Positions 1-8,029 of a DNA stretch of 22,355 nucleotides are shown piece by piece. Position numbers and translations under genes: made by a program. The notes beneath the pieces are model-generated. The model was not told the origin of the DNA, ran no database searches, and saw nothing but the letters and a program-made list of their open reading frames with translations. Positions within the stretch are counted from its first letter, which is position 1. Each line of letters begins with the position of its first letter. Source of the stretch: JAWVZH01 sp033722295 (lineage in GTDB: Bacteria > Bacteroidota > Bacteroidia > Chitinophagales > Saprospiraceae); the NCBI GenBank assembly GCA_033722295.1, contig JAWVZH010000033.1, forward strand, positions 1 to 22,355, given 5' to 3'.

Positions 1-2463
1 AGGATACTTGTTATCCTTTCCCTCTTTCTGTTCCTCCGCTTCTTTCTTTTGACGTTCCTTCTCCTTGGTTTCAAGATCTTCCTTAAGGTAGTAAGTGAAG
101 ATTGCCTCAGGCCCAAGGTTTTCGCCGGTGTAGTAACTGTCGCCCTGGAAAGATTTTCCGGGCAACCCCAGTGGCTGGTTCTTTTCAAATAACAATGGCG
201 ATCGAACCGCGTATACCTTATCAGATTCCGGTTCGCCTTCTATCTCTCGCAAACAGGAATAATCATCCAGCACATAAAATCCACGTCCGAAAGTTCCCAA
301 TACAAGATCATTTTCTCTTTTCTGAATAGATAGGTCCCTCACGGCAATGGTAGGCACACCTGATTTAAGCTGCTTCCATCTTCTACCTTTGTTAGGCGAG
401 AAGAAAACGCCAAATTCAGTTCCGCAGAATATCAGGTCTCCATCTACATGATCCTCCTCAATTCCATATACGCTACCTCTCTCTGGAAGATTGGAACTGA
501 TGCTCTTCCATGACTTGCCTTTGTCGCTGCTCATATATATATAAGGACTGAAATCCCCATACTTATGATGATTAAAAGCTGCATAAATGACATTTTCGTC
601 GTGCTGTGAGCAGAAAACCGCATTGACATACGTTCTTTCAGGTACACCCTCGATTTCATCTATCTCTGTCCAATTCTCGCCTCCATCCTCGGTGATCTGT
701 ATCAGACCATCATCCGTTCCTGCCACAAGAAGATCCTTATTCAGGGGACTTTCAGAGAATGCTACAATTGTACCGTATGGCGACGTAGATCTGTTTTTGG
801 CTACAGCATCCAGACTCCATACTCTATCCATTATCTCCAGTTGATTTCGGTCGATTTCCCGCGTGAGATCATCGCTGATAACCTCCCAGCTGTTGCCTCG
901 GTCATCAGATCTGAAAACCTTGTTAGCTGCAAAATATAATCGGCCATCCACATGGTGACTGACAGCGAGCGGTGCATCCCAGTTCCATCGGTAGGCATCC
1001 TCATCTTTACGGGGTTTTGGCTGGATACCCACTTCTTCTCCACTCTTCTTATCATATCTGACCAGCACACCATACTGACTCTGAGAATATACAATATTCG
1101 GGTTCTTAGGATCAACCTGTGATTCAAATCCATCACCGCCATGGGTAATAAACCAATCCGAATTACGGATACCATGTGAAGTGTTGGTGCGTGATGGGCC
1201 ACCTATGGAGAAATTATCCTGGGTCCCGCCATAAATGTGGTAGAACGGTTCAGCATTATCCACAGCAACTTTGTAGAACTGGGTGACCGGAAGATTTGAT
1301 TTAAAATCCCAGGTAGCAGCTGCATCCCATGTTTCATATATGCCGCCATCACATCCCACAAGCCAATGAGAAGTATTTTCAGGATCTATCCACATGCAAT
1401 GGTTATCAACATGCTTTGTCTTTTCTCCAACATTCTGAAAGGATTTACCACCGTCCTCACTCACTTTCATCCACGTATCCATTCCATATACCACATTCTC
1501 GTCTTTCGGATCTGCCACAATTTCCTGGTAGTAATTACCGCTGGTCACATAGTTTCCTCTTTTCTCCCAGGAAGCACCTCTGTTGGTAGACCGGTAAAAT
1601 CCACTCTTTTTGCCAGTAGCCTCTACAATAGCGTAGATCACTTCAGGATTAGCCGGGGAAATAGCTAAACCTATCCTTCCCAGATCTCCACCGGGCAACC
1701 CCTTATTGACCTCGACCCAGGTCTCTCCGCCATCCGTGGTCTTATGTATGCCACTACCCGGACCACCCCCTAGATATGTGAACACATGACGAGCCCTCTG
1801 AAAGGCTGCGGCATACATTACGTCAGGATCTCTGGGATCCATAACGAGATCCGTCACTCCCGTATGTTCATCGATCTCAAGAACCAATTCCCAGGTCTCA
1901 CCACCATCTGTGGTTTTGTATACACCGCGATCACCTCCCTTATTCCAAAGCGGTCCGATCGCAGCGACATATACCACATTCTCATCATCCGGATGGATGA
2001 TGATCTTTCCAATGTGTTCTGAGTTTTCAAGCCCCATATTCTTCCAGGATTGCCCGCCATCCAAACTCTTATAAACCCCATCACCATAAGCCACACTTCG
2101 CTGATTGTTATTCTCTCCTGTTCCAACCCATATAAGATTGGAATTGGTCGGTGCCATAGCTACACATCCTATCGAATACGAGCCCTCATTGTCAAAGATC
2201 GGTTTGTAGGTCGTACCGCTATTGATCGTTTTCCAAACACCGCCACTCGCCGTGGCCACGTAGTAAACCTGAGGATTATCAGGATCAACAGCAAAGTCAG
2301 AGATCCTACCCGAGGTAAAGGCGGGGCCTACACTTCGGAAGGTCAAACCTGAGAGTTTTACATCATCAATAGGTTGAGAGTCGGAATTATCCTTCTTGCT
2401 CTTTTGACTAAAAACAAGGAAGGGAATAACTGTAAGAAAGAGAAGGATGGATCTTTTTTTCAT
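1..2463 (-). CDS. Secreted sortilin/VPS10-like BNR-repeat beta-propeller protein, C-terminus off the left edge
   Basis: An uninterrupted reading frame runs from the ATG at 2461-2463 to base 1 (821 codons, no stop), so the 3' end lies outside the window. The first ~19 residues are a signal peptide (MKKRSILLFL start, cleavage probably before Gln20). The body is full of Asp-box (BNR) motifs S/T-x-D-x-G-x-x-W, visible near residues 131 (SLDGGQSW), 183 and 240 (both TTDGGETW), 291 (STNRGASW), 335 (SEDGGKSF), 517, 590 (TEDGGENW), 645 (SSDKGKSW) and 686, as in a sortilin-type or paired propeller. GTFGRGFYVLDDYS near residue 722 is a signature I associate with the ~1000-residue 'glycosyl hydrolase/VPS10' proteins common in Bacteroidota. 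The last ~30 visible residues are a Lys/Glu-rich, coiled-coil-like stretch. Annotation pipelines often call these glycosyl hydrolases, but no catalytic residues are identifiable here; substrate and role are unknown. It is divergent from the MFS gene at 2624. Confidence 0.85.
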   Translation of the reverse strand, partial: MKKRSILLFLTVIPFLVFSQKSKKDNSDSQPIDDVKLSGLTFRSVGPAFTSGRISDFAVDPDNPQVYYVATASGGVWKTINSGTTYKPIFDNEGSYSIGCVAMAPTNSNLIWVGTGENNNQRSVAYGDGVYKSLDGGQSWKNMGLENSEHIGKIIIHPDDENVVYVAAIGPLWNKGGDRGVYKTTDGGETWELVLEIDEHTGVTDLVMDPRDPDVMYAAAFQRARHVFTYLGGGPGSGIHKTTDGGETWVEVNKGLPGGDLGRIGLAISPANPEVIYAIVEATGKKSGFYRSTNRGASWEKRGNYVTSGNYYQEIVADPKDENVVYGMDTWMKVSEDGGKSFQNVGEKTKHVDNHCMWIDPENTSHWLVGCDGGIYETWDAAATWDFKSNLPVTQFYKVAVDNAEPFYHIYGGTQDNFSIGGPSRTNTSHGIRNSDWFITHGGDGFESQVDPKNPNIVYSQSQYGVLVRYDKKSGEEVGIQPKPRKDEDAYRWNWDAPLAVSHHVDGRLYFAANKVFRSDDRGNSWEVISDDLTREIDRNQLEIMDRVWSLDAVAKNRSTSPYGTIVAFSESPLNKDLLVAGTDDGLIQITEDGGENWTEIDEIEGVPERTYVNAVFCSQHDENVIYAAFNHHKYGDFSPYIYMSSDKGKSWKSISSNLPERGSVYGIEEDHVDGDLIFCGTEFGVFFSPNKGRRWKQLKSGVPTIAVRDLSIQKRENDLVLGTFGRGFYVLDDYSCLREIEGEPESDKVYAVRSPLLFEKNQPLGLPGKSFQGDSYYTGENLGPEAIFTYYLKEDLETKEKERQKKEAEEQKEGKDNKYP

Positions 2464-2611
2464 CGTGATCATTTTAAATGGTTGGTGAAAATAGGGAAGA
2501 ATTTTGAAGGGTAAAAATCACTGTTACGATATCTTTCGTATTAGCCTCTTCTGATGCTTTCCCATTCTGTTTCATCTTTGATTTTTGATTCTAAATAGTC
2601 CACCTAAACCA

Positions 2612-2619
2612 TATCTTTG
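2612..2619 (+). promoter_or_regulatory. Candidate -7 promoter element (TATCTTTG) for the MFS-SET pair
   Basis: TATCTTTG matches the Bacteroidota sigma-factor -7 consensus TAnnTTTG exactly. A TTTG at 2584-2587 could be the -33 element, but the spacer is 24 bases, longer than the roughly 20 expected. It lies in the 160-bp divergent gap (2464-2623), and only four bases separate it from the GTG start at 2624. If real, the transcript would be leaderless or nearly so. I saw no comparably good element for the leftward gene in the same gap. Confidence 0.4.
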
Positions 2620-2623
2620 ACGG

Positions 2624-3877
2624 GTGAATTCCCGCACGCGTACAATCGTCATAATCTTTATCACCGTTTTCCTCGATATGTTGGGGATTACTATCGTCAT
2701 ACCGGTGATTCCTGCTTTGTTCTTCGAACCTGACTCAATGTTCTTCACCAATGGATATTCGATGGATCAGCGGTCGATTCTGTACGGCTTGTTGATCGCA
2801 GCATTTCCATTTATGCAGTTCTTCGGAGCGCCCATTCTTGGCACATTGAGCGATCGATATGGCAGGAAACCTGTTTTAAGCCTGTCACTCGTAGGCACCC
2901 TGATAGGCTATCTGTTGTTTGCCTTTGCCATCCTGACACACAACCTGTGGCTACTTTTCATATCCCGTATGATCCCTGGCTTTATGGGTGGAAATATTTC
3001 TATTATCATGTCCTCGATATCCGATGTGAGCGATGAGGTGAACAAAGCGAGGAATTTTGGAATGGTAGGCGCCGCATTCGGTATTGGGTTCATTTTAGGT
3101 CCTTCCATCGGAGGCTTATTGGCAGATGATCAACTGGTTTCATGGTTCAATCATGCCACGCCTTTTTGGTTTACCTCAATATTGACTTTCATCAATATTA
3201 TTTTCGTTCGATTCCTTTTTAAGGAAACTTTGGATTCTACCCGGGATGTCGAGATCACTGTTTTCAGGGGACTGAAAAATGTAGCTACGTCATTCAGGAC
3301 GGCCAAATTGAGAAACATATTTATTGTCGTACTCCTCCTGTCACTTGGGTTTTCCTTCTTCACTCAATTCTTTTCTGTCTTACTTATACAGAAATTCTCC
3401 TTTGCAGAAAAGGACATAGGCTTCCTGTATGGCTGGGTTGGGCTCTGGTTGGTCTTTACTCAAGCGGTGCTTGTAAGAAAACTCAGCGGTCGCGTGGCTT
3501 CAGAAAGGATACTGATGTTCACACCTTTAGCCCTTGCGATCTCCGTCGGAATTATCGTCGTACCAGATCAGAGTTTTTGGTTTTACATCATCAATCCTGC
3601 CATTGCCATGGCTCAGGGGATGACATCACCCAATATGATGACAGTTGTTTCACGGCAGGCCGGTAGAAGTCATCAGGGTGAGATCCTTGGTATAAATCAG
3701 TCTATGAACTCGATAGGTCAGACAATCCCACCCTTAATTGCCGGTTATCTCAATACACTGAATGGTAGTCTACCAATAATATCAGGTGCTATTTGTATCT
3801 TTTGTGGATGGCTTATTTACGTTTTCTTGTTTGATCGAAAAAACAGGGAAAGTGCTCCCAATCCCGATATGGCATAA
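2624..3877 (+). CDS. MFS transporter of the TetA/DHA1 drug:proton antiporter type
   Basis: 417 residues, the usual size for a 12-helix major facilitator transporter in the inner membrane. The first helix carries DMLGITIVIPVIP (residues 18-30), which resembles the start of TetA-type exporters. Between helices 2 and 3 is a clear MFS motif A, GTLSDRYGRK (residues 73-82), with the conserved Asp and the basic RK. The rest is alternating hydrophobic segments with short charged loops and a basic C-terminal tail. The start is GTG at 2624; the next in-frame ATG is codon 20, which would remove half of helix 1, so GTG is preferred. The likely role is proton-driven efflux of a small molecule; the substrate cannot be deduced. 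The stop codon overlaps the ATG of the SET-domain gene (TAATG), so the two are probably translationally coupled. Confidence 0.85.
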   Translation: MNSRTRTIVIIFITVFLDMLGITIVIPVIPALFFEPDSMFFTNGYSMDQRSILYGLLIAAFPFMQFFGAPILGTLSDRYGRKPVLSLSLVGTLIGYLLFAFAILTHNLWLLFISRMIPGFMGGNISIIMSSISDVSDEVNKARNFGMVGAAFGIGFILGPSIGGLLADDQLVSWFNHATPFWFTSILTFINIIFVRFLFKETLDSTRDVEITVFRGLKNVATSFRTAKLRNIFIVVLLLSLGFSFFTQFFSVLLIQKFSFAEKDIGFLYGWVGLWLVFTQAVLVRKLSGRVASERILMFTPLALAISVGIIVVPDQSFWFYIINPAIAMAQGMTSPNMMTVVSRQAGRSHQGEILGINQSMNSIGQTIPPLIAGYLNTLNGSLPIISGAICIFCGWLIYVFLFDRKNRESAPNPDMA

Positions 3878-4254
3878 TGGAAGATCTGTACATACGGAAT
3901 ATTGCTAAAAAAGGCAGAGCCGTGTTTACGAATTCACCGATAAAAAAAGGTGAAACGATCGAGTTTTGCCCAGTCCTCGTAATTCCCTACACTGAAAAAA
4001 AGTACATCGACAACACCAGGCTCTACGATTACTACTTTTTATGGGGTGATGACCAAAGAGATATTGCCATAGCCCTGGGATATGGTTCCCTGTATAATCA
4101 CGAGTACACACCGAATGCTATGTATGAGTGCTATTTCGAAGAGGAAGTCATCGTATTCAAGGCAATAAGGGATATTGAAGCCCATGAAGAGATCACTATT
4201 TCATATAATCAGGACCCTGATGATAAGCGAAGAGTATGGTTTGAGGACGAGTGA
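3877..4254 (+). CDS. Small stand-alone SET-domain protein (putative protein-lysine methyltransferase)
   Basis: 125 residues, almost exactly one SET domain with no added domains. GRAVFTNSPIKKGETI (residues 13-28) is the N-terminal SET strand region. GYGSLYNHEYTPNA (68-81) matches the SET motif in which Asn-His contacts S-adenosylmethionine in the pseudoknot. EEITISYN (104-111) is the C-terminal catalytic motif with its conserved tyrosine. There are no zinc-binding post-SET cysteines, as is usual for short bacterial members. By family it should transfer methyl groups from SAM to lysine on a protein; the substrate is unknown. Its ATG at 3877 overlaps the stop of the MFS gene by one base, which places it in the same transcript. 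It ends 18 bases from the stop of the convergent TonB receptor gene, leaving no room for a separate terminator. Confidence 0.85.
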   Translation: MEDLYIRNIAKKGRAVFTNSPIKKGETIEFCPVLVIPYTEKKYIDNTRLYDYYFLWGDDQRDIAIALGYGSLYNHEYTPNAMYECYFEEEVIVFKAIRDIEAHEEITISYNQDPDDKRRVWFEDE

Positions 4255-4272
4255 CCCCGGTTTAGAGGGCTG

Positions 4273-6696
4273 TTAGTCTTTAAAAAATCTATGAGATATC
4301 GTCAGGTAAAATGTCCTCCCCTCGGCCGGAATAATGCCAGGCCCTGGATAACCAGTCGCACGACGGGTAAAATAGGCCCTGTCCAATGCGTTATTTACGC
4401 TAAACTTAATTTCCGATTTCTTGAAATTGCACGACAATGTAAGGTCGTGCACCCAATATGAGGGTATAATACCTCTGGTGGCATCGGCAACGCGGATGGC
4501 ATTAGTAGCGTCCGAATAGTGCCGGTGTGTATATGAGAAGAGATAAGAAAGTCCCAGGCGTCCCAAAGTTGCTCTCATTCCAAATTTGAACATTAACGGT
4601 GCTACAAGTTCTACCTCATTCCCCTGAAATCCTGAAAGCCCATCCAAATATTTACTTTCTATCAAAGAGATGTTCAGAAATGGATCAAGGCTGAGATCAT
4701 TACCTCTTATTTTTCTGTCCAAAAGGTCATATCTCACGTAGCCCTCAAGACCGCCGATAGCGGCGTCACCAATATTGGTGCGGTAACTCACAGCACGTTC
4801 ACCGATCCGATCGTCCTTGACTATCTTTTCACCAATTCCGATACGATCCATATATCGCAGATAGAACAAACTCAGATCAAACCTCATTTTGTCGAAAATC
4901 AGACCGCGTATTCCCAGATCCGTATTATATCCACTTTCATCTTTCAGATCCTGATCTATGACAAGATTGGGATTCGTCACTATCAGATCAGAAAAATTGA
5001 TCGATCGGTAATTTTGGGAAAAGTTAGCATAGATCTCAATATTTTGATCGGGACGGTATGAGGTCCCCAGACCGAGTAATACGAAGTTTCTCATCCGACT
5101 TCTCTCCTCGAAGATCTTTTCTTCAAAGATGACCCGGCTGCCCGATATCACCCTATTCTTGTAATATCCTTCACCCGAGGTGAATATAGACTCAAAGCGC
5201 GCTCCAGGCGTTACGGACCATTTGTCAGTAATATTGAATAAGTGCTCAGCGAAAAGTGCCATATTCCGGCTTGGAAAATCATAATCAGAACTTTCAAGTT
5301 CATCAGGATTCAGAAAGTCAAAATCCGGTCCTGAACCGTCATCGGCCAGGCCCTGGCGGTTTGTAGTAAAACCAGAGTAGAATCGGGCACCAATCAGTAT
5401 ATGTTGAAACAGATCATTCAATTCGTACCGATGCATCAGTCGCCATTCCATACCCCAATTATCGTATTGTCCATCGATCAGATCTCTTTCCCTACCAGAA
5501 TCAGGACGATGAATTGGCCCAAGGTTTCCGAGTGCCTGTCTGCGTGCATCCAGATGAAAGGTCCTCAAATTTGTATTCGTTGATCCAGATATCTCATAGT
5601 CAAATGTAAGGCTGTACAAATTCCAATTTACTTTAAACCAGTTCCTGCTTCTCTTCGAGCTTTGAGGAGCATTTTCAAATTCAAAGTCAACCAGTCCTCC
5701 AGGCTGCTGTGCCAAATAAGACATAAAGGTCGCCTCCATTCCGACCTCCAGTTTTGGATTGAACCGGTAATTTACTCTTCCTATTCCCACGCGCTGTTCG
5801 AAATCCGAATTTTCACGCCAACCACTCCCCTGCTTATATTTCCCAAATGCGAAATAAGATAACCCGTCTATCTCTCCCTGGGCAGAAAGATATCCGTCCA
5901 AGTAATCATAGCTTCCACCCGTAAGGCCAATATCAAGCAAGACGGGCTGACCAACCTTACCATCTTTCAGGTCAAAGTTCAATAACCCGCCTAGTTGAGG
6001 TCCGTATTGCAGTGAGGCTGCGCCACGTACGATCTCGATCTCATCGATAGCCTCCGAGGGTGGCGTATAATAGCTCTCAGGATATCCCAGAGCATCTGCA
6101 CTTATGTCATATCCATTTTGCCTTGTATTGAAATGTGCCGTTCTATTAGGATCGAGGCCTCTGACCCCGATGCCCAATTGCAGACCAGCACCATCATTGT
6201 CCCAAATATTCAGGCCGGGCACCCTGGAGAAGAGCTGTCTCGCATTATTAGTGGACAGGTTAGCACCAATTTCATCGAGAATAATAAGTTCAGATTTCTT
6301 CGAGGCATAAATAGCCATCTTCTCCACATCCCTGAGCTTGGACAACCATAATCCATGTCCTCTGTCCGTGATCACAGCTGTTTCACTTTTATATTTCAGT
6401 GATTCGAGAGTAAGACGGATCAGTGTGTCCCCTTCAATATTAAACTCTTTTTTAAAAGTTTGGTATCCTGGGGCATAGATCAAACATATGAGTGATGTAT
6501 TCGACTGAATGTCCAATTCAATTACTCCATTCAGATCCGATGATGCAATTTCACCATACTCCTCCAGATAAATCTCACCATCTCTGATTATTTCACCTTC
6601 AGTATTGCTCATCAGAAATGATACGGACACCATCTGAGCGTCCAACTGGACAGCACAAAGCACTAGAAAAATCCATATGTACTGCATCCATTTCAT
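4273..6696 (-). CDS. FecA-related TonB-dependent outer-membrane receptor
   Basis: 807 residues. Signal peptide ~1-20 (ends QLDA), then a carboxypeptidase-regulatory-like beta-sandwich (~22-100) as in many Bacteroidota receptors, a plug (~125-246) and a 22-strand-type barrel (~250-807) ending GRTFYLTISHRFFKD. Within the plug, GVRGLDPNRTAHF (178-189), RQNGYDISADALGYPESYY (192-210) and IEIVRGAASLQYGPQLGG (220-237) are strong plug motifs. This subgroup is usually annotated as Fe(III)-dicitrate receptor FecA-like; that ligand is inferred, not shown. No FecR/sigma-signalling partner is visible, and the N-terminal domain is the CarboxypepD_reg type rather than a FecA signalling domain. The ATG at 6694-6696 overlaps the upstream HTTM stop in an ATGA arrangement, so translation is coupled. 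It is the last gene of the DUF4856-imelysin-HTTM-receptor cluster. Confidence 0.88.
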   Translation of the reverse strand: MKWMQYIWIFLVLCAVQLDAQMVSVSFLMSNTEGEIIRDGEIYLEEYGEIASSDLNGVIELDIQSNTSLICLIYAPGYQTFKKEFNIEGDTLIRLTLESLKYKSETAVITDRGHGLWLSKLRDVEKMAIYASKKSELIILDEIGANLSTNNARQLFSRVPGLNIWDNDGAGLQLGIGVRGLDPNRTAHFNTRQNGYDISADALGYPESYYTPPSEAIDEIEIVRGAASLQYGPQLGGLLNFDLKDGKVGQPVLLDIGLTGGSYDYLDGYLSAQGEIDGLSYFAFGKYKQGSGWRENSDFEQRVGIGRVNYRFNPKLEVGMEATFMSYLAQQPGGLVDFEFENAPQSSKRSRNWFKVNWNLYSLTFDYEISGSTNTNLRTFHLDARRQALGNLGPIHRPDSGRERDLIDGQYDNWGMEWRLMHRYELNDLFQHILIGARFYSGFTTNRQGLADDGSGPDFDFLNPDELESSDYDFPSRNMALFAEHLFNITDKWSVTPGARFESIFTSGEGYYKNRVISGSRVIFEEKIFEERSRMRNFVLLGLGTSYRPDQNIEIYANFSQNYRSINFSDLIVTNPNLVIDQDLKDESGYNTDLGIRGLIFDKMRFDLSLFYLRYMDRIGIGEKIVKDDRIGERAVSYRTNIGDAAIGGLEGYVRYDLLDRKIRGNDLSLDPFLNISLIESKYLDGLSGFQGNEVELVAPLMFKFGMRATLGRLGLSYLFSYTHRHYSDATNAIRVADATRGIIPSYWVHDLTLSCNFKKSEIKFSVNNALDRAYFTRRATGYPGPGIIPAEGRTFYLTISHRFFKD

Positions 6697-8012
6697 CGCT
6701 CAGCAAGAATTATCCAATCTTTATGTTTAAAATCATCTTCCAGTGAGAGCAAATCCTGTTCAGGTGAAAACAGCCTTTTGCTGGTCCTTGTATTCAGTGC
6801 AACGTGTGCGTCAGCGGTAACAACCGGATCCACAAATCCATATTCTTTCACATAATGCTCGGATAAATATTCAGCAAACTGCAAAATGAAATCTGGTTGT
6901 ATGGACATTTGCTTTTCCTGGAATGTCGTCAAATAATCGCAATTCAGTATCTCAGAAGATCGACCTGTTGCCCTGTCGTTTACATAAAATGTTGTCAGGC
7001 CTACCTTTTCAACAAGCATAACGCGCCAGCTGAACCGATAACCCTCCTCCGTCCAGAGCACATCTCCCTCATACAAGTGATGCCTGAATGGAAGTATAGC
7101 CTGGATAAAAAGGAATACCACAAACGCCCCGATCAAAGGCCTGCTGAAACGCGGCACGAAGTGTCGAGAGCCCGATGCTGAGTCTAATGAGAGCCAGCTA
7201 TAAAATCTTTTATGCCATTTGCCAGAGAAGAAGATCATGTTCGAGGTGATCATGATGAATGGAAAGAGTCCAATATTGAAAAGGAGGTAGGTCAATAAAT
7301 GAAAGATCACCACAAGGGAATAGGCTATCAAGCGGGTAGGACGCCAAAGCAGGAGGTACCCGATACTCAGGTCATACAGGGCACCGGCCCAACTCATGAA
7401 CAGCCCCATTCCGCTCAGCGAAAAGAAGTATCCTAATATTGGAATATCGGTATGTTCAGGCAACCAAATTGATAAAGGCATTCCATGAATTAGCCAGTCT
7501 GAATTCAGCTTGGCGATGCCTGCACATGTATAGACGATGATGATCTGGATTTTAATGACGTCAATACACCATGACGGAACAGTTTCGCTTCCTTTTACAA
7601 GACCGAATCGCGAATCCAGAGAAACGGCTCGATGGGCCGGCAGAAATATCAGGAATAAAGCGAATATGCCTACCAGATAATGGTGATTCAAGTAATTGGT
7701 AGCATCGAGAAGCTCCGTATAAGAAAATGTGAGAAAGAACAGGATGGTGTTAAGCCGGTAGAAAAATCCTATGGCAATGCCTATGGCACTTGCTATCATA
7801 ATTCCATACAACGGATACATCCAGGCATCGCCCATGTATGAAACCCAGTGAAATCCGTAATATTTAAAAAAGAAGTCAGGCTCAAAAAAGAGCTTTTCGA
7901 TCCATCCGTTATCAACGAATCTCCAGGCACTATAGGCCATCAGCCCTCCGAACAGGATCCGGAAGGTCACCAACGGATAAATCAGACTCTTCTTCTTTAA
8001 ATAATTACCCAT
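6693..8012 (-). CDS. HTTM-domain membrane protein, homologue of vitamin K-dependent gamma-glutamyl carboxylase
   Basis: 439 residues. The N-terminal ~310 residues are a polytopic membrane domain and the remainder is soluble. From memory of human GGCX, long stretches align: FYRLNTILFF (84-93) with its CYRISCVLFL; LLDATNYLNHHYLVGIFA (101-118) with LLDKTSWNNHSYLYGLLA; IIIVYTCAGIAKLNSDW (157-173) with IFIVYFIAGVKKLDADW; LYDLSIGYLLL (212-222) with LLDLSAGFLLF; LPFRHHLYEGDVLWTEEGYR (307-326) with [20 protein letters not shown]. This supports the HTTM/VKGC family firmly. The human catalytic base is Lys218, in DKT; here that position is Ala104 (DAT, codon GCT at 7701-7703), so ordinary carboxylase chemistry is doubtful. 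Located in the inner membrane by prediction. The gene starts 17 bases after the imelysin gene stop and its stop overlaps the receptor start. The partner and reaction are unknown. Confidence 0.85.
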   Translation of the reverse strand: MGNYLKKKSLIYPLVTFRILFGGLMAYSAWRFVDNGWIEKLFFEPDFFFKYYGFHWVSYMGDAWMYPLYGIMIASAIGIAIGFFYRLNTILFFLTFSYTELLDATNYLNHHYLVGIFALFLIFLPAHRAVSLDSRFGLVKGSETVPSWCIDVIKIQIIIVYTCAGIAKLNSDWLIHGMPLSIWLPEHTDIPILGYFFSLSGMGLFMSWAGALYDLSIGYLLLWRPTRLIAYSLVVIFHLLTYLLFNIGLFPFIMITSNMIFFSGKWHKRFYSWLSLDSASGSRHFVPRFSRPLIGAFVVFLFIQAILPFRHHLYEGDVLWTEEGYRFSWRVMLVEKVGLTTFYVNDRATGRSSEILNCDYLTTFQEKQMSIQPDFILQFAEYLSEHYVKEYGFVDPVVTADAHVALNTRTSKRLFSPEQDLLSLEDDFKHKDWIILAER

Positions 8013-8029
8013 TTAGAATTTCATAAAAT

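Noticed and set aside
831..1202. 123-codon minus-strand frame inside the sortilin-like gene
   Set aside because: It is a shadow frame; the overlapping frame from 2463 to 1 is continuous and carries repeated Asp-box motifs through this interval. I checked the frame at three points and saw no frameshift.
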